A stretch of DNA of 60,586 nucleotides from Streptomyces griseorubiginosus. GTDB lineage: Bacteria > Actinomycetota > Actinomycetes > Streptomycetales > Streptomycetaceae. The stretch spans positions 1 to 60,586 of the forward strand of contig NZ_WVUG01000017.1 in NCBI RefSeq assembly GCF_017614965.1, in the 5' to 3' direction. This document shows positions 10,524-20,363 of the stretch, one piece after another; the first letter of the stretch is position 1; each line of letters opens with the position of its first letter. The position numbers and the translations under genes are program-made. The notes below the pieces were generated by a model. The model was not told the origin of the DNA. It worked only from the letters and a program-made list of their open reading frames with translations, and did no database searches.

Positions 10524-11603
10524 GTGAGCGAGACGAGCCCCAAGCTGCGCGCCGAGCTGGAGGGGATCCCCACCTACAAGGCCGGCAAGGCTGCCCCGGT
10601 CGGTGGCCCGGTGGCCTACAAGCTGTCCTCGAACGAGAACCCCTACCCGCCGCTGCCCGGTGTGATGGAGACCGTGACGGCCGCTGCCTCGTCCCTGAAC
10701 CGCTACCCGGACCCGGCCTGCCTGGGGCTGATGCAGGAGTTGTCCGAGCGCTTCGGCGTGCCGCTCTCCCACCTGGCCACCGGCACCGGTTCGGTCGGCG
10801 TCGCCCAGCAGCTGATCCAGTCCACCGCGGGCCCCGGCGACGAGGTCGTCTACGCCTGGCGCTCCTTCGAGGCGTACCCGATCATCACGCAGATCAGTGG
10901 TGCGACCTCGGTCCAGGTGCCGCTGACACCGGGGGACGTGCACGACCTGGACGCCATGGCCGACGCCATCACCGACCGCACGCGGCTGATCTTCGTCTGC
11001 AACCCCAACAACCCGACGAGCACGGTGGTCAGGCGCGCCGAGCTCGATCGATTCCTGGACCGGGTGCCGGGCGATGTACTGGTGGTGCTGGACGAGGCCT
11101 ACCGCGAGTTCATCCGCGATCCGGAGGTCCCGGACGGGGTGGAGATCTACCGGGAGCGGCCCAACGTCTGTGTCCTGCGCACGTTCTCCAAGGCGTACGG
11201 CCTCGCCGGCCTGCGGGTCGGTTTCGCGATCGCCCACGACCCGGTGGCGGCGGCGCTGCGCAAGACGGCCGTACCGTTCGGGGTGAGCCAGATCGCGCAG
11301 GAGGCGGCGATCGCCTCGCTGCGTGCCGAGGACGAGTTGATCGGACGGGTCGGCTCGCTGGTCTGCGAGCGCACGCGCGTGGTCGACGCCCTGCGTGCCC
11401 AGGGCTGGACCGTGCCCGAGACGCAGGCCAACTTCGTGTGGCTGCGGCTGGGGGAGCAGACGGCCGCTTTCGCCGCCGCCTGCGAGCAGCACGGTGTCGT
11501 GGTCCGGCCGTTCCCGGGCGAAGGCGTGCGGGTGACGGTCGGGGAGACCGAGGCGAACGACATCTTCCTGAAGGTGACGGAGGGCTTCCGCAAGGAGCTG
11601 TGA
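10524..11603 (+). CDS. hisC: Histidinol-phosphate/aromatic aminotransferase (HisC type)
   Basis: PLP-dependent fold-type I aminotransferase of 359 aa, transferring amino groups between glutamate and histidinol-phosphate or aromatic keto acids. The HisC signature [13 protein letters not shown] lies at 35-47, the substrate-binding NPNNPTS segment is in mid-protein, and the PLP Schiff-base lysine is K223 in [18 protein letters not shown] at 10524 sits behind a strong GAGGAGG. It is not in a his operon, so it may be a second HisC or a phenylalanine/tyrosine aminotransferase; the sequence cannot settle substrate preference. Confidence 0.85.
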   Translation: MSETSPKLRAELEGIPTYKAGKAAPVGGPVAYKLSSNENPYPPLPGVMETVTAAASSLNRYPDPACLGLMQELSERFGVPLSHLATGTGSVGVAQQLIQSTAGPGDEVVYAWRSFEAYPIITQISGATSVQVPLTPGDVHDLDAMADAITDRTRLIFVCNPNNPTSTVVRRAELDRFLDRVPGDVLVVLDEAYREFIRDPEVPDGVEIYRERPNVCVLRTFSKAYGLAGLRVGFAIAHDPVAAALRKTAVPFGVSQIAQEAAIASLRAEDELIGRVGSLVCERTRVVDALRAQGWTVPETQANFVWLRLGEQTAAFAAACEQHGVVVRPFPGEGVRVTVGETEANDIFLKVTEGFRKEL

Positions 11604-11674
11604 CGGTCGTCATGCTGCGATGGCTGTCGTGATCGGCAGGCCGTGACGGCTGTCGTGAGCTGCGGGGCGTCTTG

Positions 11675-11688
11675 GTTTCACGTGGAAC
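11675..11688. other. parS-like site (one mismatch)
   Basis: GTTTCACGTGGAAC differs from the actinobacterial ParB-binding consensus GTTTCACGTGAAAC at a single position. It is intergenic, 72 bp after the aminotransferase stop. Confidence 0.6.
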
Positions 11689-11796
11689 CGGGGCGCCCAG
11701 CGCCAGGTGCCGACCGGTCCTGTCCAGGTGTGACCTATCGGACCCGCTTCAGGACCCCCCGCCCATCCCAGGCCGAACTTCCATGCGCCATAATTG

Positions 11797-11822
11797 CTTG
11801 TGAATGTGAACGCTTTCACAAG
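11797..11822. promoter_or_regulatory. Rex operator (ROP) upstream of cydA
   Basis: TGTGAACGCTTTCACA at 11805-11820 matches the Rex consensus (TGTGAA-N4-TTCACA) exactly. It is nested in a wider palindrome, CTTGTGAA-N10-TTCACAAG, at 11797-11822. It lies about 55 bp before the cydA start. Rex is an NADH/NAD+-responsive repressor known to control cydABCD in Streptomyces, so induction under oxygen limitation is expected. Confidence 0.9.
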
Positions 11823-11872
11823 CGCTCGTACGAGCGTAAGTTCCACCAGCCTGTGAGGTAAGGAGCGGCGAC

Positions 11873-13381
11873 GTGGACCTGGCTTTGGCGCCGGAGACCC
11901 TGGCGCGATGGCAGTTCGGCATCACCACCGTCTACCACTTCCTGTTCGTCCCCCTGACGATCTCGCTCGCCGCCCTGACGGCCGGCCTTCAGACCGCATG
12001 GGTGCGCACGGAGAAGGAGAAGTACCTCAGGGCGACGAAGTTCTGGGGCAAGCTCTTCCTGATCAACATCGCGATGGGCGTGGTCACGGGCATCGTGCAG
12101 GAGTTCCAGTTCGGCATGAACTGGTCCGACTACTCGCGCTTCGTCGGTGACATCTTCGGCGCCCCGCTCGCCTTCGAGGCCCTGATCGCCTTCTTCTTCG
12201 AGTCGACCTTCATCGGTCTGTGGATCTTCGGCTGGGACAAGCTGCCGAAGAAGATCCATCTGGCCTGTATCTGGATGGTCTCGCTCGGCACGATCCTGTC
12301 GGCGTACTTCATCCTCGCGGCCAACTCCTGGATGCAGCACCCGGTCGGCTACCGGATCAACAAGGCCAAGGGCCGCGCCGAGCTCACCGACTTCTGGGCC
12401 GTCCTCACCCAGAACACCGCGCTCGCGCAGGCCTTCCACACGCTCACCGCGTGCTTCCTGACCGGCGGCGCGTTCATGGTCGGCATCGCGGCCTTCCATC
12501 TGTTCCGCAAGAAGCACGTCCCCGTGATGAAGACCTCGCTGCGGCTGGGCCTGATCACGGTCGTCATCGCCGGACTGCTCACCGCGATCAGCGGGGACAC
12601 GCTCGGCAAGGTCATGTTCAAGCAGCAGCCGATGAAGATGGCCGCCGCCGAGGCCCTGTGGGACGGCCAGAAGTCGGCACCGTTCTCGGTCTTCGCCTAC
12701 GGCGATGTCAGCAAGGGCCACAACACGGTCGAGCTCTCGGTCCCGGGCGTGCTGTCCTTCCTCGCCGACGACGATTTCAACTCCTATGTCCCCGGCATCA
12801 ACGACACCAACAAGGCGGAGCAGGCCAAGTACGGGCCCGGCGACTACCGGCCCATCATCCCCGTCACCTTCTGGGCGTTCCGCTGGATGATCGGCTTCGG
12901 GATGGCGTCCTTCGCGATCGGGCTGCTCGGGCTCTGGCTGACCCGCAAGAAGTTCATGCTGCCCCAGCATCTGAGGGTGGGCGAGGACGAGGTGCCGCAT
13001 CTGGTCCTGTTCCGGAACAAGGCGCTCAACCCGAAGCTCAGCAGGCTGTACTGGCTGGTGGCCATCTGGACCCTGGGCTTCCCGCTGATCGCCAACTCCT
13101 GGGGCTGGATCTTCACCGAGATGGGCCGGCAGCCGTGGGTCGTCTACGGCGTCCTGCAGACCCGCCACGCGGTCTCCCCCGGTGTCTCCCAGGCCGAGGT
13201 TCTCACCTCGATGATCACCTTCACCGCGCTGTACGCGATCCTCGCCGTCGTCGAGGTGAAGCTGCTGGTGAAGTACGTCAAGGCGGGACCGCCCGAGCTC
13301 ACCGAGGCCGACCTCAACCCGCCCACGAAGATCGGCGGCGACTCCCGTGACGCCGACAAGCCGATGGCCTTCTCGTACTAG
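11873..13381 (+). CDS. cydA: Cytochrome bd ubiquinol/menaquinol oxidase subunit I
   Basis: 502-aa integral membrane subunit carrying haems b558, b595 and d and the quinol site of the high-affinity terminal oxidase. Early helices contain the conserved ITTVYHFLFVPLTISLAAL with a haem-ligand histidine, and the family signature GRQPW is at residues 418-422. The short quinol loop is typical of Gram-positive CydA. The GTG start is preceded by TAAGGAG. First gene of a cydA-cydB-cydCD operon behind the Rex operator; cydB follows after 18 bp. Confidence 0.97.
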   Translation: MDLALAPETLARWQFGITTVYHFLFVPLTISLAALTAGLQTAWVRTEKEKYLRATKFWGKLFLINIAMGVVTGIVQEFQFGMNWSDYSRFVGDIFGAPLAFEALIAFFFESTFIGLWIFGWDKLPKKIHLACIWMVSLGTILSAYFILAANSWMQHPVGYRINKAKGRAELTDFWAVLTQNTALAQAFHTLTACFLTGGAFMVGIAAFHLFRKKHVPVMKTSLRLGLITVVIAGLLTAISGDTLGKVMFKQQPMKMAAAEALWDGQKSAPFSVFAYGDVSKGHNTVELSVPGVLSFLADDDFNSYVPGINDTNKAEQAKYGPGDYRPIIPVTFWAFRWMIGFGMASFAIGLLGLWLTRKKFMLPQHLRVGEDEVPHLVLFRNKALNPKLSRLYWLVAIWTLGFPLIANSWGWIFTEMGRQPWVVYGVLQTRHAVSPGVSQAEVLTSMITFTALYAILAVVEVKLLVKYVKAGPPELTEADLNPPTKIGGDSRDADKPMAFSY

Positions 13382-13399
13382 GCCCAGGGAGATCGAGTC

Positions 13400-14404
13400 A
13401 TGCAACTTCACGACGTCTGGTTCGTCCTCATCGCCGTCCTGTGGACCGGCTACTTCTTCCTGGAGGGCTTCGACTTCGGGGTCGGCATCCTCACCAGGCT
13501 GCTGGCCCGCGACCGGCCCGAGAAGCGGGTGCTGATCAACACCATCGGCCCCGTCTGGGACGGCAACGAGGTGTGGCTGCTCACGGCGGGCGGCGCGACC
13601 TTCGCCGCCTTCCCCGAGTGGTACGCCACCCTCTTCTCCGGGTTCTACCTGCCGCTGCTGGTCATCCTGGTCTGCCTGATCGTGCGCGGAGTCGCCTTCG
13701 AGTACCGCGCGAAGCGGCCCGAGGAGAACTGGCAGCGCAACTGGGAGACCGCGATCTTCTGGACATCGCTGCTCCCCGCGTTCCTCTGGGGCGTGGCCTT
13801 CGGCAACATCGTGCGGGGAGTGAAGATCGACAAGAACTTCGAGTACGTCGGCAGCGTCTGGGACCTGCTGAACCCGTACGCCCTGCTCGGTGGCCTGGTG
13901 ACACTGACGCTGTTCACCTTCCACGGAGCGGTGTTCACCGCGCTCAAGACCGTCGGTGACATCCGGGAACGGGCGCGGAAGCTGGCCCTCAAGGTGGGGC
14001 TCGTGACCGCCGCGCTGGCGCTGGTGTTCCTGCTGTGGACGCAGGTCGACAGCGGCGATGCCAAGAGCCTGGTCGCGCTCGTCGTGGCCGTGGCCGCTCT
14101 GGTCGCGGCGCTGGTGGCGAACCAGGCCGGGCGGGAGGGGTGGTCGTTCGCACTGTCCGGGGTCACGATCGTGGCCGCGGTGGCGATGCTCTTCCTCTCC
14201 CTCTTCCCGAACGTCATGCCGTCGTCGCTCAACGACGACTGGAGTCTCACGGTCACCAACGCCTCGTCGAGCCCCTACACCCTGAAGATCATGACCTGGT
14301 GCGCCGGGATCGCCACGCCGATCGTGCTGCTCTACCAGGGCTGGACCTACTGGGTGTTCCGCAAGCGGATCGGTACGCAGCACCTCGCCGAGGCCGCGCA
14401 CTGA
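13400..14404 (+). CDS. cydB: Cytochrome bd oxidase subunit II
   Basis: 334-aa membrane partner of CydA with about eight or nine helices. Family blocks are GYFFLEGFDFGVGILTRLLA near the N-terminus and GPVWDGNEVWLLTAGGATFAAFP (about 51-73). The C-terminal half also matches CydB, ending with WTYWVFRKRI. The ATG is preceded by GGGAG. Co-transcribed with cydA; 50 bp separate it from cydCD, and that spacer contains one parS site and the start of a second. Confidence 0.97.
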   Translation: MQLHDVWFVLIAVLWTGYFFLEGFDFGVGILTRLLARDRPEKRVLINTIGPVWDGNEVWLLTAGGATFAAFPEWYATLFSGFYLPLLVILVCLIVRGVAFEYRAKRPEENWQRNWETAIFWTSLLPAFLWGVAFGNIVRGVKIDKNFEYVGSVWDLLNPYALLGGLVTLTLFTFHGAVFTALKTVGDIRERARKLALKVGLVTAALALVFLLWTQVDSGDAKSLVALVVAVAALVAALVANQAGREGWSFALSGVTIVAAVAMLFLSLFPNVMPSSLNDDWSLTVTNASSSPYTLKIMTWCAGIATPIVLLYQGWTYWVFRKRIGTQHLAEAAH

Positions 14405-14420
14405 TTCCGGTTTGAGGCAT

Positions 14421-14434
14421 GTTTCACGTGAAAC
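14421..14434. other. parS site (exact)
   Basis: GTTTCACGTGAAAC, an exact match to the ParB-binding consensus, in the cydB-cydCD spacer, 36 bp from the next exact copy. Confidence 0.88.
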
Positions 14435-14454
14435 ATGCCCCTTGAGAAGAGAGT

Positions 14455-17400
14455 GTGTTTCACGTGAAACCGGTCGACCCGCGCCTGCTCCGATATGCCC
14501 GTGCCACCCGCCTGTTCATGGTGGCCGTCGTGGGCCTGGGGGCGGTCGGTGCGGTGCTGGTCATCGCTCAGGCCATGCTCATCGCCGAAGTGGTGGTCGG
14601 AGCCTTCCAGCACGGGATGTCGGTCGCCGAACTCCGCACCCCCCTGCTGTTGTTGGCAGCCGTCGCCTGTGGCCGGGCGCTGGTCTCCTGGCTCACCGAA
14701 CTCGCCGCCCATCGGGCCAGCGCCGCGGTGAAGTCGGAACTGCGGGGGAGGCTGCTGGAGCGGGCCGGCGCACTGGGCCCGGGGTGGTTGAGCGGGCAGC
14801 GGACCGGCTCGCTCGTCGCTCTGGCCACCCGTGGAGTCGACGCCCTCGACGACTACTTCTCGCGGTATCTGCCGCAGCTGGGGCTGGCGGTGGTCGTGCC
14901 GGTGGCCGTGCTGGCCCGGATCGTCACCGAGGACTGGGTCTCGGCGGCCATCATCATCGGCACGCTGCCGCTCATCCCCGTCTTCATGATGCTGATCGGC
15001 TGGGCGACGCAGGCCCGGATGGACCGTCAGTGGAAGCTGCTCTCCCGGTTGTCCGGGCACTTCCTGGACGTCGTGGCGGGGCTGCCGACGCTGAAGGTGT
15101 TCGGGCGGGCCAAGGCGCAGGCCGAGTCGATCAAGCGCATCACCGGCGAGTACCGACAGGCGACCATGCGGACCCTGCGCATCGCCTTCATCTCCTCCTT
15201 CGCCCTGGAACTGCTCTCCACGCTCTCGGTGGCACTGGTCGCCGTGACGATCGGCATGCGGCTGGTCCACGGCGAGATGGACCTGTACATCGGTCTCGTC
15301 ATCCTGGTGCTCGCCCCCGAGGCGTATCTGCCGCTGCGGCAGGTCGGAGCGCAGTACCACGCCGCGGCGGAAGGTCTGGCCGCCGCCGAGGAGATCTTCG
15401 CCGTGCTGGAGACGCCCGTTCCGGCGTCGGGCACGGCAGCGGTGCCGGCGGGCGCCGTGGCGTTCGAAGGGGTTTCCGTCCGTTACCCGGGCCGGGCCGA
15501 GGACGCCGTGTCGGACGTGTCCTTCTCGGTGCGTCCCGGAGAGACGGTCGCGCTGGTCGGACCGAGCGGTGCGGGCAAGTCGACGCTGCTGAACGTGCTG
15601 TTGGGGTCCGTGCCGGCCAGCGCGGGGCGGGTGCGGATCGGCGGCACCGACCTCATGGACGTCGATCCGGAGCGGTGGCGCTCACGGGTCGCCTGGGTGC
15701 CGCAGCGGCCGCATCTGTTCGCCGGGACCATCGCCGAGAACGTACGGCTGGCCCGTCCCGACGCCGACGAGGCCGCCGTACGCAGGGCGCTGGCGGATGC
15801 CGGTGCGCTGGAGTTCGTGGACGCGCTGCCCGCCGGTGCCGAGACGGTGCTCGGTGAGGAGGGTGCGGGCCTGTCCGCCGGTCAGCGGCAGCGGCTGGCC
15901 CTGGCCCGGGCGTTCCTCGCGGACCGGCCGGTGCTGCTGCTCGACGAGCCGACGGCCGCGCTGGACGGTGCCACCGAGGCCGAGGTCGTGGAGGCGGTAC
16001 GGCGACTCGCGGTCGGGCGGACGGTGCTGCTGGTGGTGCATCGGCCGGCGCTGCTCGGGGTGGCGGACCGGGTCGTGCGGCTGGCGGAACCGTCGGTCCC
16101 CGTTCCTGTGGAGAACCGGGCTTCCACGGCACCCCGCGCCGAGCGGGAGACGGTCCAGGACATCGCCCTCGACGCCGCCGCAGTCACCGAGCCCCCGAAG
16201 ACCAAGGGCGGTGTCCTCGGCCGTGTCCGTGCCATGTCCGGCCCGCGCCGCAGCCGTCTCGTCCTCGCACTCCTGCTCGGCTCCCTCGCCCTCGGCAGTG
16301 CCGTCGGACTGATGGCGACCTCCGGGTGGCTCATCTCGCGGGCCTCGCAGCAGCCGCCGGTGCTGTATCTGATGGTGGCGGTGACGGCGACGCGGGCGTT
16401 CGGCATCGGGCGGGCCGTGTTCCGGTACGCGGAGCGGCTGGTGTCGCACGACGCCGTGCTGCGGATGCTCGCCGACACCCGGGTCGCCGTCTACCGGCGT
16501 CTGGAGCGGCTGGCGCCCGCCGGGCTGCGCGACACCCGCCGGGGCGACCTGCTGTCGCGGCTGGTCGCCGACGTGGACGCGTTGCAGGACTACTGGCTGC
16601 GCTGGCTGCTGCCCGCCGGTGCCGCGGTGATCGTCTCCGCCGCTTCCGTGGGCTTCACCGCATGGCTGCTCCCCGAGGCGGGCGCGGTCCTCGCCGTCGG
16701 CCTGCTGGCGGCAGGCGTCGGTGTCCCGCTGGTCACCGCCATGGTGTCCCGGCGTGCGGAGCGCCGACTGGCTCCTGCCCGGGGGGTCCTGGCGACGCGC
16801 GTCACCGACCTGCTCACCGGCACCGCCGAGCTGACCGTGGCGGGCGCCCTGCCCGCCCGTACCGCCGAGGCGCGGCGGGCCGACGGCACGCTCACCCGGA
16901 TCGCCTCCCGCGCGGCCACCGCGACCGCGCTCGGCGACGGACTCACCGCGCTGATCTCCGGCCTGACCGTCGCCGCGGCCGCCCTCGCGGGCGTCCAGGG
17001 TGTCGCCGACGGCCGGTTGAGCGGCGTGGCGATGGCCGTGGTCGTGCTCACCCCGCTGGCGGCCTTCGAGGCCGTCCTCGGACTGCCCCTGGCCGTGCAG
17101 TACCGCCAGCGGGTGCGCAGGAGCGCGGAGCGGGTCCACGAGGTCCTGGACGCGCCCGAACCGGTACGGGAGCCGCGGCAGCCCAGGCAGGCGCCCGCCG
17201 CCCCGTTCCCGGTCGCCCTCCGGGGGCTCACCGCCCGGTACGCGGGCCAGGAACGGGACGCCCTCGCCGGCCTCGACCTCACCCTCGACCAAGGGCGCCG
17301 GATCGCCGTGGTCGGCCCCTCCGGCTCCGGCAAGACCACGCTGGCCCAGGTGCTGCTGCGGTTCCTGGACGCGGACGCCGGCTCCTACACGCTGGCCGGC

Positions 17401-17958
17401 GTGGACGCGCACGCCCTGGACGGCGACGACGTCCGCAAGCTCGTCGGACTGTGTGCGCAGGACGCGCACCTCTTCGACAGCTCGGTGCGCGAGAACCTGC
17501 TGCTGGCGAAGAAGGACGCCACGGAGGACGAACTGCGGGACGCCCTGCGGCGTGCCCGGCTGCTGGACTGGGCCGACGGTCTGCCCGACGGGCTCGACAC
17601 GCTCGTCGGCGAGCACGGGGCACGGCTGTCCGGCGGGCAGCGGCAGCGGCTCGCGCTGGCCCGCGCGCTACTGGCCGACTTCCCGGTGCTGGTGCTCGAC
17701 GAGCCCGCCGAGCACCTCGACCTGACGACGGCCGACGCGCTCACCGCCGATCTGCTGGCCGCCACCGAGGGCCGTACGACCCTGCTCATCACGCACCGGC
17801 TGGCCGGACTGGAGGCGGTGGACGAGGTCGTCGTACTCGACGGGGGACGGGTCGTGCAGCGTGGGACGTACGCCGAACTGGCCGCCGTTCCCGGGCCGTT
17901 GCGGGCGATGGTGGAGCGGGAGGCGGAGACGGAGTCGCTGGTGCTGGGAGCGGCGTAG
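14455..17958 (+). CDS. cydCD: Fused CydDC-type ABC exporter for cytochrome bd assembly
   Basis: A 1167-aa single chain containing two complete ABC exporter halves. CydDC exports thiols (cysteine and glutathione in E. coli) and is needed to assemble cytochrome bd. The first half has six helices, Walker A GPSGAGKST at about 369-377 and LSAGQRQRLALARA. The second half starts near residue 585, with Walker A GPSGSGKTT at about 954-962 and LSGGQRQRLALARA. GTG at 14455 (after GAAGAGA) gives N-terminus MFHVKP, encoded by a parS site; a GTG at 14464 is an alternative start. The fusion is normal in Streptomyces. Last gene of the cyd operon. Confidence 0.95.
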   Translation: MFHVKPVDPRLLRYARATRLFMVAVVGLGAVGAVLVIAQAMLIAEVVVGAFQHGMSVAELRTPLLLLAAVACGRALVSWLTELAAHRASAAVKSELRGRLLERAGALGPGWLSGQRTGSLVALATRGVDALDDYFSRYLPQLGLAVVVPVAVLARIVTEDWVSAAIIIGTLPLIPVFMMLIGWATQARMDRQWKLLSRLSGHFLDVVAGLPTLKVFGRAKAQAESIKRITGEYRQATMRTLRIAFISSFALELLSTLSVALVAVTIGMRLVHGEMDLYIGLVILVLAPEAYLPLRQVGAQYHAAAEGLAAAEEIFAVLETPVPASGTAAVPAGAVAFEGVSVRYPGRAEDAVSDVSFSVRPGETVALVGPSGAGKSTLLNVLLGSVPASAGRVRIGGTDLMDVDPERWRSRVAWVPQRPHLFAGTIAENVRLARPDADEAAVRRALADAGALEFVDALPAGAETVLGEEGAGLSAGQRQRLALARAFLADRPVLLLDEPTAALDGATEAEVVEAVRRLAVGRTVLLVVHRPALLGVADRVVRLAEPSVPVPVENRASTAPRAERETVQDIALDAAAVTEPPKTKGGVLGRVRAMSGPRRSRLVLALLLGSLALGSAVGLMATSGWLISRASQQPPVLYLMVAVTATRAFGIGRAVFRYAERLVSHDAVLRMLADTRVAVYRRLERLAPAGLRDTRRGDLLSRLVADVDALQDYWLRWLLPAGAAVIVSAASVGFTAWLLPEAGAVLAVGLLAAGVGVPLVTAMVSRRAERRLAPARGVLATRVTDLLTGTAELTVAGALPARTAEARRADGTLTRIASRAATATALGDGLTALISGLTVAAAALAGVQGVADGRLSGVAMAVVVLTPLAAFEAVLGLPLAVQYRQRVRRSAERVHEVLDAPEPVREPRQPRQAPAAPFPVALRGLTARYAGQERDALAGLDLTLDQGRRIAVVGPSGSGKTTLAQVLLRFLDADAGSYTLAGVDAHALDGDDVRKLVGLCAQDAHLFDSSVRENLLLAKKDATEDELRDALRRARLLDWADGLPDGLDTLVGEHGARLSGGQRQRLALARALLADFPVLVLDEPAEHLDLTTADALTADLLAATEGRTTLLITHRLAGLEAVDEVVVLDGGRVVQRGTYAELAAVPGPLRAMVEREAETESLVLGAA
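14457..14470. other. parS site (exact) overlapping the cydCD start
   Basis: GTTTCACGTGAAAC, exact consensus, beginning at the third base of the cydCD GTG start codon and encoding Phe-His-Val-Lys. ParB loading and spreading could interfere with, or be tolerated by, translation-start DNA here. Confidence 0.9.
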
Positions 17959-17992
17959 GACCGGAACGGTCCGCACGTTCCCGTCGGCCGGA

Positions 17993-18862
17993 CTACGCCC
18001 GCTCCGCCAGCATCCGCTCGATCACGACCGCCACCCCGTCGTCGTTGTTGGCGACCGTCCGGCCGGACGCGGCCGCGATGACGTCGGGGTGGGCGTTGCC
18101 CATGGCGTACGAGCGGCCCGCCCAGGTCAGCATCTCGACGTCGTTCGGCATGTCCCCGAAGGCGACGACCTCCTCGTGCGAGATGCCGCGCTCGGCGCAG
18201 CACAGGGCGAGGGTGCTGGCCTTGGAGACGCCGGGGCCGCTGAGCTCGAGCAGGGCGCTGGGGCTGGAGCGGGTGACGGTGGCGCGGTCGCCGATGGCGA
18301 GGCGGGCCAGGGTGAGGAAGGCGTCCGGGTCGATCGTGGGGTGGAAGGCGAGGATCTTCAGGACCGGCTCCTCGGCGCCCGGGCCGTCCGGCGCGAGCAG
18401 GTCCTCGGCGGGGGCGAGGTTGTCCGGGATCTCCATGTGCAGGGCGGGATAGTCCGGCTCCTGGTGGAAGCCGTAGGTCTGCTCGATCGCGTACACCGTG
18501 CCCGGTGCCGCCTCCCGCAGCAGCACAGCCGCGTCCAGCGCGTTCTCCCGCGCCAGCTCGCGCACCTTCACGAAGCGGTGGGCGCCGGGACCGCCGTGCA
18601 GGTCGACCACGGCGGCACCGTTGCCGCAGATCGCGAGGCCGTGGCCGTGCACATGGTCGCTGACGACGTCCATCCAGCGGGCCGGCCGGCCGGTGACGAA
18701 GAAGACCTCGATGCCCGCGTCCTCGGCGGCGGCGAGAGCGGCGACCGTGCGCGGGGAGACCGACTTGTCGTCCCGCAGCAGGGTGCCGTCGAGATCGGTG
18801 GCTATGAGCCGCGGCGGTACGGCGGCGGCCGGGGTCTCGGGCTGTCGAGTCGCTGAGGTCAC
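17993..18862 (-). CDS. Cof-type HAD-superfamily hydrolase
   Basis: 289-aa HAD phosphatase with a C2 cap. Motif I is DLDGTLL (nucleophile and acid-base aspartates), motif II is FFVTGRPA, and the motif IV region is [15 protein letters not shown]. These enzymes dephosphorylate sugar phosphates or related metabolites; the substrate is unknown. GTG at 18862 is chosen because GGGAGA lies 8 bp upstream; ATG at 18880 is an alternative. Convergent with cydCD. A clear paralogue lies at 29230-30030. Confidence 0.9.
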   Translation of the reverse strand: MTSATRQPETPAAAVPPRLIATDLDGTLLRDDKSVSPRTVAALAAAEDAGIEVFFVTGRPARWMDVVSDHVHGHGLAICGNGAAVVDLHGGPGAHRFVKVRELARENALDAAVLLREAAPGTVYAIEQTYGFHQEPDYPALHMEIPDNLAPAEDLLAPDGPGAEEPVLKILAFHPTIDPDAFLTLARLAIGDRATVTRSSPSALLELSGPGVSKASTLALCCAERGISHEEVVAFGDMPNDVEMLTWAGRSYAMGNAHPDVIAAASGRTVANNDDGVAVVIERMLAERA

Positions 18863-18940
18863 CGGGCCATTCTCCCGCATATGCCCGCGCGACCGTGCGG
18901 GAGTGCCCACAGGCGGTGCACAGACGACATCCTGTCGCGG

Positions 18941-19846
18941 TCAGCCCAGCTGGGCGGGCGCCTCCATGGCGATCTGCTCGAAGACCTTCTCGTCGGCGGC
19001 GAAGACGGTGTCGGGAACGGGCCAGTGGATCACGATCTCGGTGAAGCCGAGCTCCCGGTGCCGGCCCGCGAAGTCCACGAACGCGTCCAGCGACTCCAGC
19101 GGGCGGCCACGGTCCGGGGTGAAGCCGGTGAGCAGGATCTTGTCCATGTCCGCCGCGCTCCGGCCGATCGCGGCGCACGCGTCGGCGAGGTTCTCGGCCT
19201 GTCCGCGGATGGCGTGAACCGACTGTTCAGGAGTGCCGTTCTCGTACAGCCTGGGGTCCCCCGTGGTCACCCATGCCTGTCCGTACCGTGCGGCGAGCTT
19301 CAGCCCGCGGGGCCCGGTGGCGGCGATGGCGAAGGGCAGCCGGGGCCGCTGCACACAGCCGGGGATGTTGCGCGCCTCGTGCGCCGAGTAGAAGTCGCCC
19401 CCGTACGACACCTCGTCCTCGGTCAGCAGCCGGTCCAGCAGCGGCACGAACTCCGCGAGACGGTTCGCCCGTTCGCGCGGGGTCCACGGCTCCTGGCCGA
19501 GCGCGGTGGCGTCGAACCCGGTGCCGCCCGCGCCGATGCCGAGGGTGATCCGGCCGCCGGAGATGTCGTCGAGGGAGATCAGCTCCTTGGCGAGGGTGAC
19601 CGGGTGCCGGAAGTTCGGCGAGGTCACCAGCGTGCCCAGGCGCAGTCGTTCGGTGACGGCCGCGGCGGCGGTCAGCGTCGGCAGGGCCCCGAACCACGGG
19701 CCGTCCCGGAACGGGACGCGCCAGGAGAGATGGTCGTAGGTGTAGGCGGTGTGGAAGCCGAGCTGCTCGGCCCGCTGCCATGCCATGCGGCCGCCCTCGT
19801 GCCAGCGGCGGTGCGGAAGGATCACGGTGCTCAAGCGCAGACTCAT
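18941..19846 (-). CDS. LLM-class (luciferase-like) flavin-dependent oxidoreductase
   Basis: 301 aa with the bacterial luciferase-like TIM-barrel pattern: [21 protein letters not shown], then [22 protein letters not shown], and [21 protein letters not shown], a typical F420/FMN-binding stretch. It may use F420 rather than FMN, as many actinobacterial members do. ATG at 19846 starts [15 protein letters not shown], the usual family N-terminus; a longer frame from 19891 reads through a parS site and is less likely. Confidence 0.88.
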   Translation of the reverse strand: MSLRLSTVILPHRRWHEGGRMAWQRAEQLGFHTAYTYDHLSWRVPFRDGPWFGALPTLTAAAAVTERLRLGTLVTSPNFRHPVTLAKELISLDDISGGRITLGIGAGGTGFDATALGQEPWTPRERANRLAEFVPLLDRLLTEDEVSYGGDFYSAHEARNIPGCVQRPRLPFAIAATGPRGLKLAARYGQAWVTTGDPRLYENGTPEQSVHAIRGQAENLADACAAIGRSAADMDKILLTGFTPDRGRPLESLDAFVDFAGRHRELGFTEIVIHWPVPDTVFAADEKVFEQIAMEAPAQLG

Positions 19847-19871
19847 GCGTCGAGCGTAAGCGGGAGAGAGG

Positions 19872-19885
19872 GTTTCACGTGAAAC
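19872..19885. other. parS site (exact)
   Basis: GTTTCACGTGAAAC, exact consensus, in the 51-bp spacer between the LLM oxidoreductase start (19846) and the end of the upstream hypothetical gene (19898). Confidence 0.88.
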
Positions 19886-19897
19886 GGTCACCGACGG

Positions 19898-20356
19898 TCA
19901 TCGCACGCGGCCGCTGAGCCAAGGCGTGAGGGAGAGCATCGGCACGTACTCGCGATGCGTACGGTCCCCGGGCAGCGGCACGATCAGGAAGTGGCCGGGC
20001 GGAAAACGGCGGCTCTTGACGTGCGCGCGATCGGCGAAGAGGGACCGGAGGAAGGCGGGGACGTCGTCGCGGGCGACATCGGGGCACTGGACGCCCTCGA
20101 CTTCGATCAGCGCGTCGTCGTCCGGGTAGAGCCGCACACTCACCCGGGGCAGTCCGCCGAACTCGGCGTACGCATCGTGCGGAAGCGAGCCGTCCGGGTC
20201 GGTGGTGACGCCGATGCCCGCGGCGGTGCGGCGGGAGGTCTGGTCGGCGCCGATGTCGTGGCTCACCTCGATCTCGCGCCCGTACTCGGCCGCGATGGCG
20301 CGAAGGGCGTTGACGGCGGCCTGGGTGGTGGGGAGATGGTCCATACCTTGGATCAT
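19898..20356 (-). CDS. Hypothetical protein, 152 aa
   Basis: Soluble, acidic-to-neutral protein of unrecognised family. The N-terminal helix (AAVNALRAIAAEYGREIEV) is followed by a mixed alpha/beta region containing PRVSVRLYPDDDALIEVEGV. No catalytic motif or membrane segment is seen. It starts 7 bp after the kptA stop, so it is probably co-transcribed and translationally linked. ATG at 20344 is an alternative start with similar context. Confidence 0.65.
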   Translation of the reverse strand: MIQGMDHLPTTQAAVNALRAIAAEYGREIEVSHDIGADQTSRRTAAGIGVTTDPDGSLPHDAYAEFGGLPRVSVRLYPDDDALIEVEGVQCPDVARDDVPAFLRSLFADRAHVKSRRFPPGHFLIVPLPGDRTHREYVPMLSLTPWLSGRVR

Positions 20357-20363
20357 GCAGGGC

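Noticed and set aside
11816..14401. 861-aa minus-strand open frame over cydAB
   Set aside because: Shadow of cydA/cydB: low-complexity Arg/Glu/Gly composition and no motif.
14421..14470. Twin GTTTCACGTGAAAC copies as a regulatory operator or mobile-element end
   Set aside because: The motif recurs at distant unrelated genes and equals parS; no transposase or target duplication is present.
15682..17616. 644-aa minus-strand open frame within cydCD
   Set aside because: Antisense shadow of two intact ABC domains.
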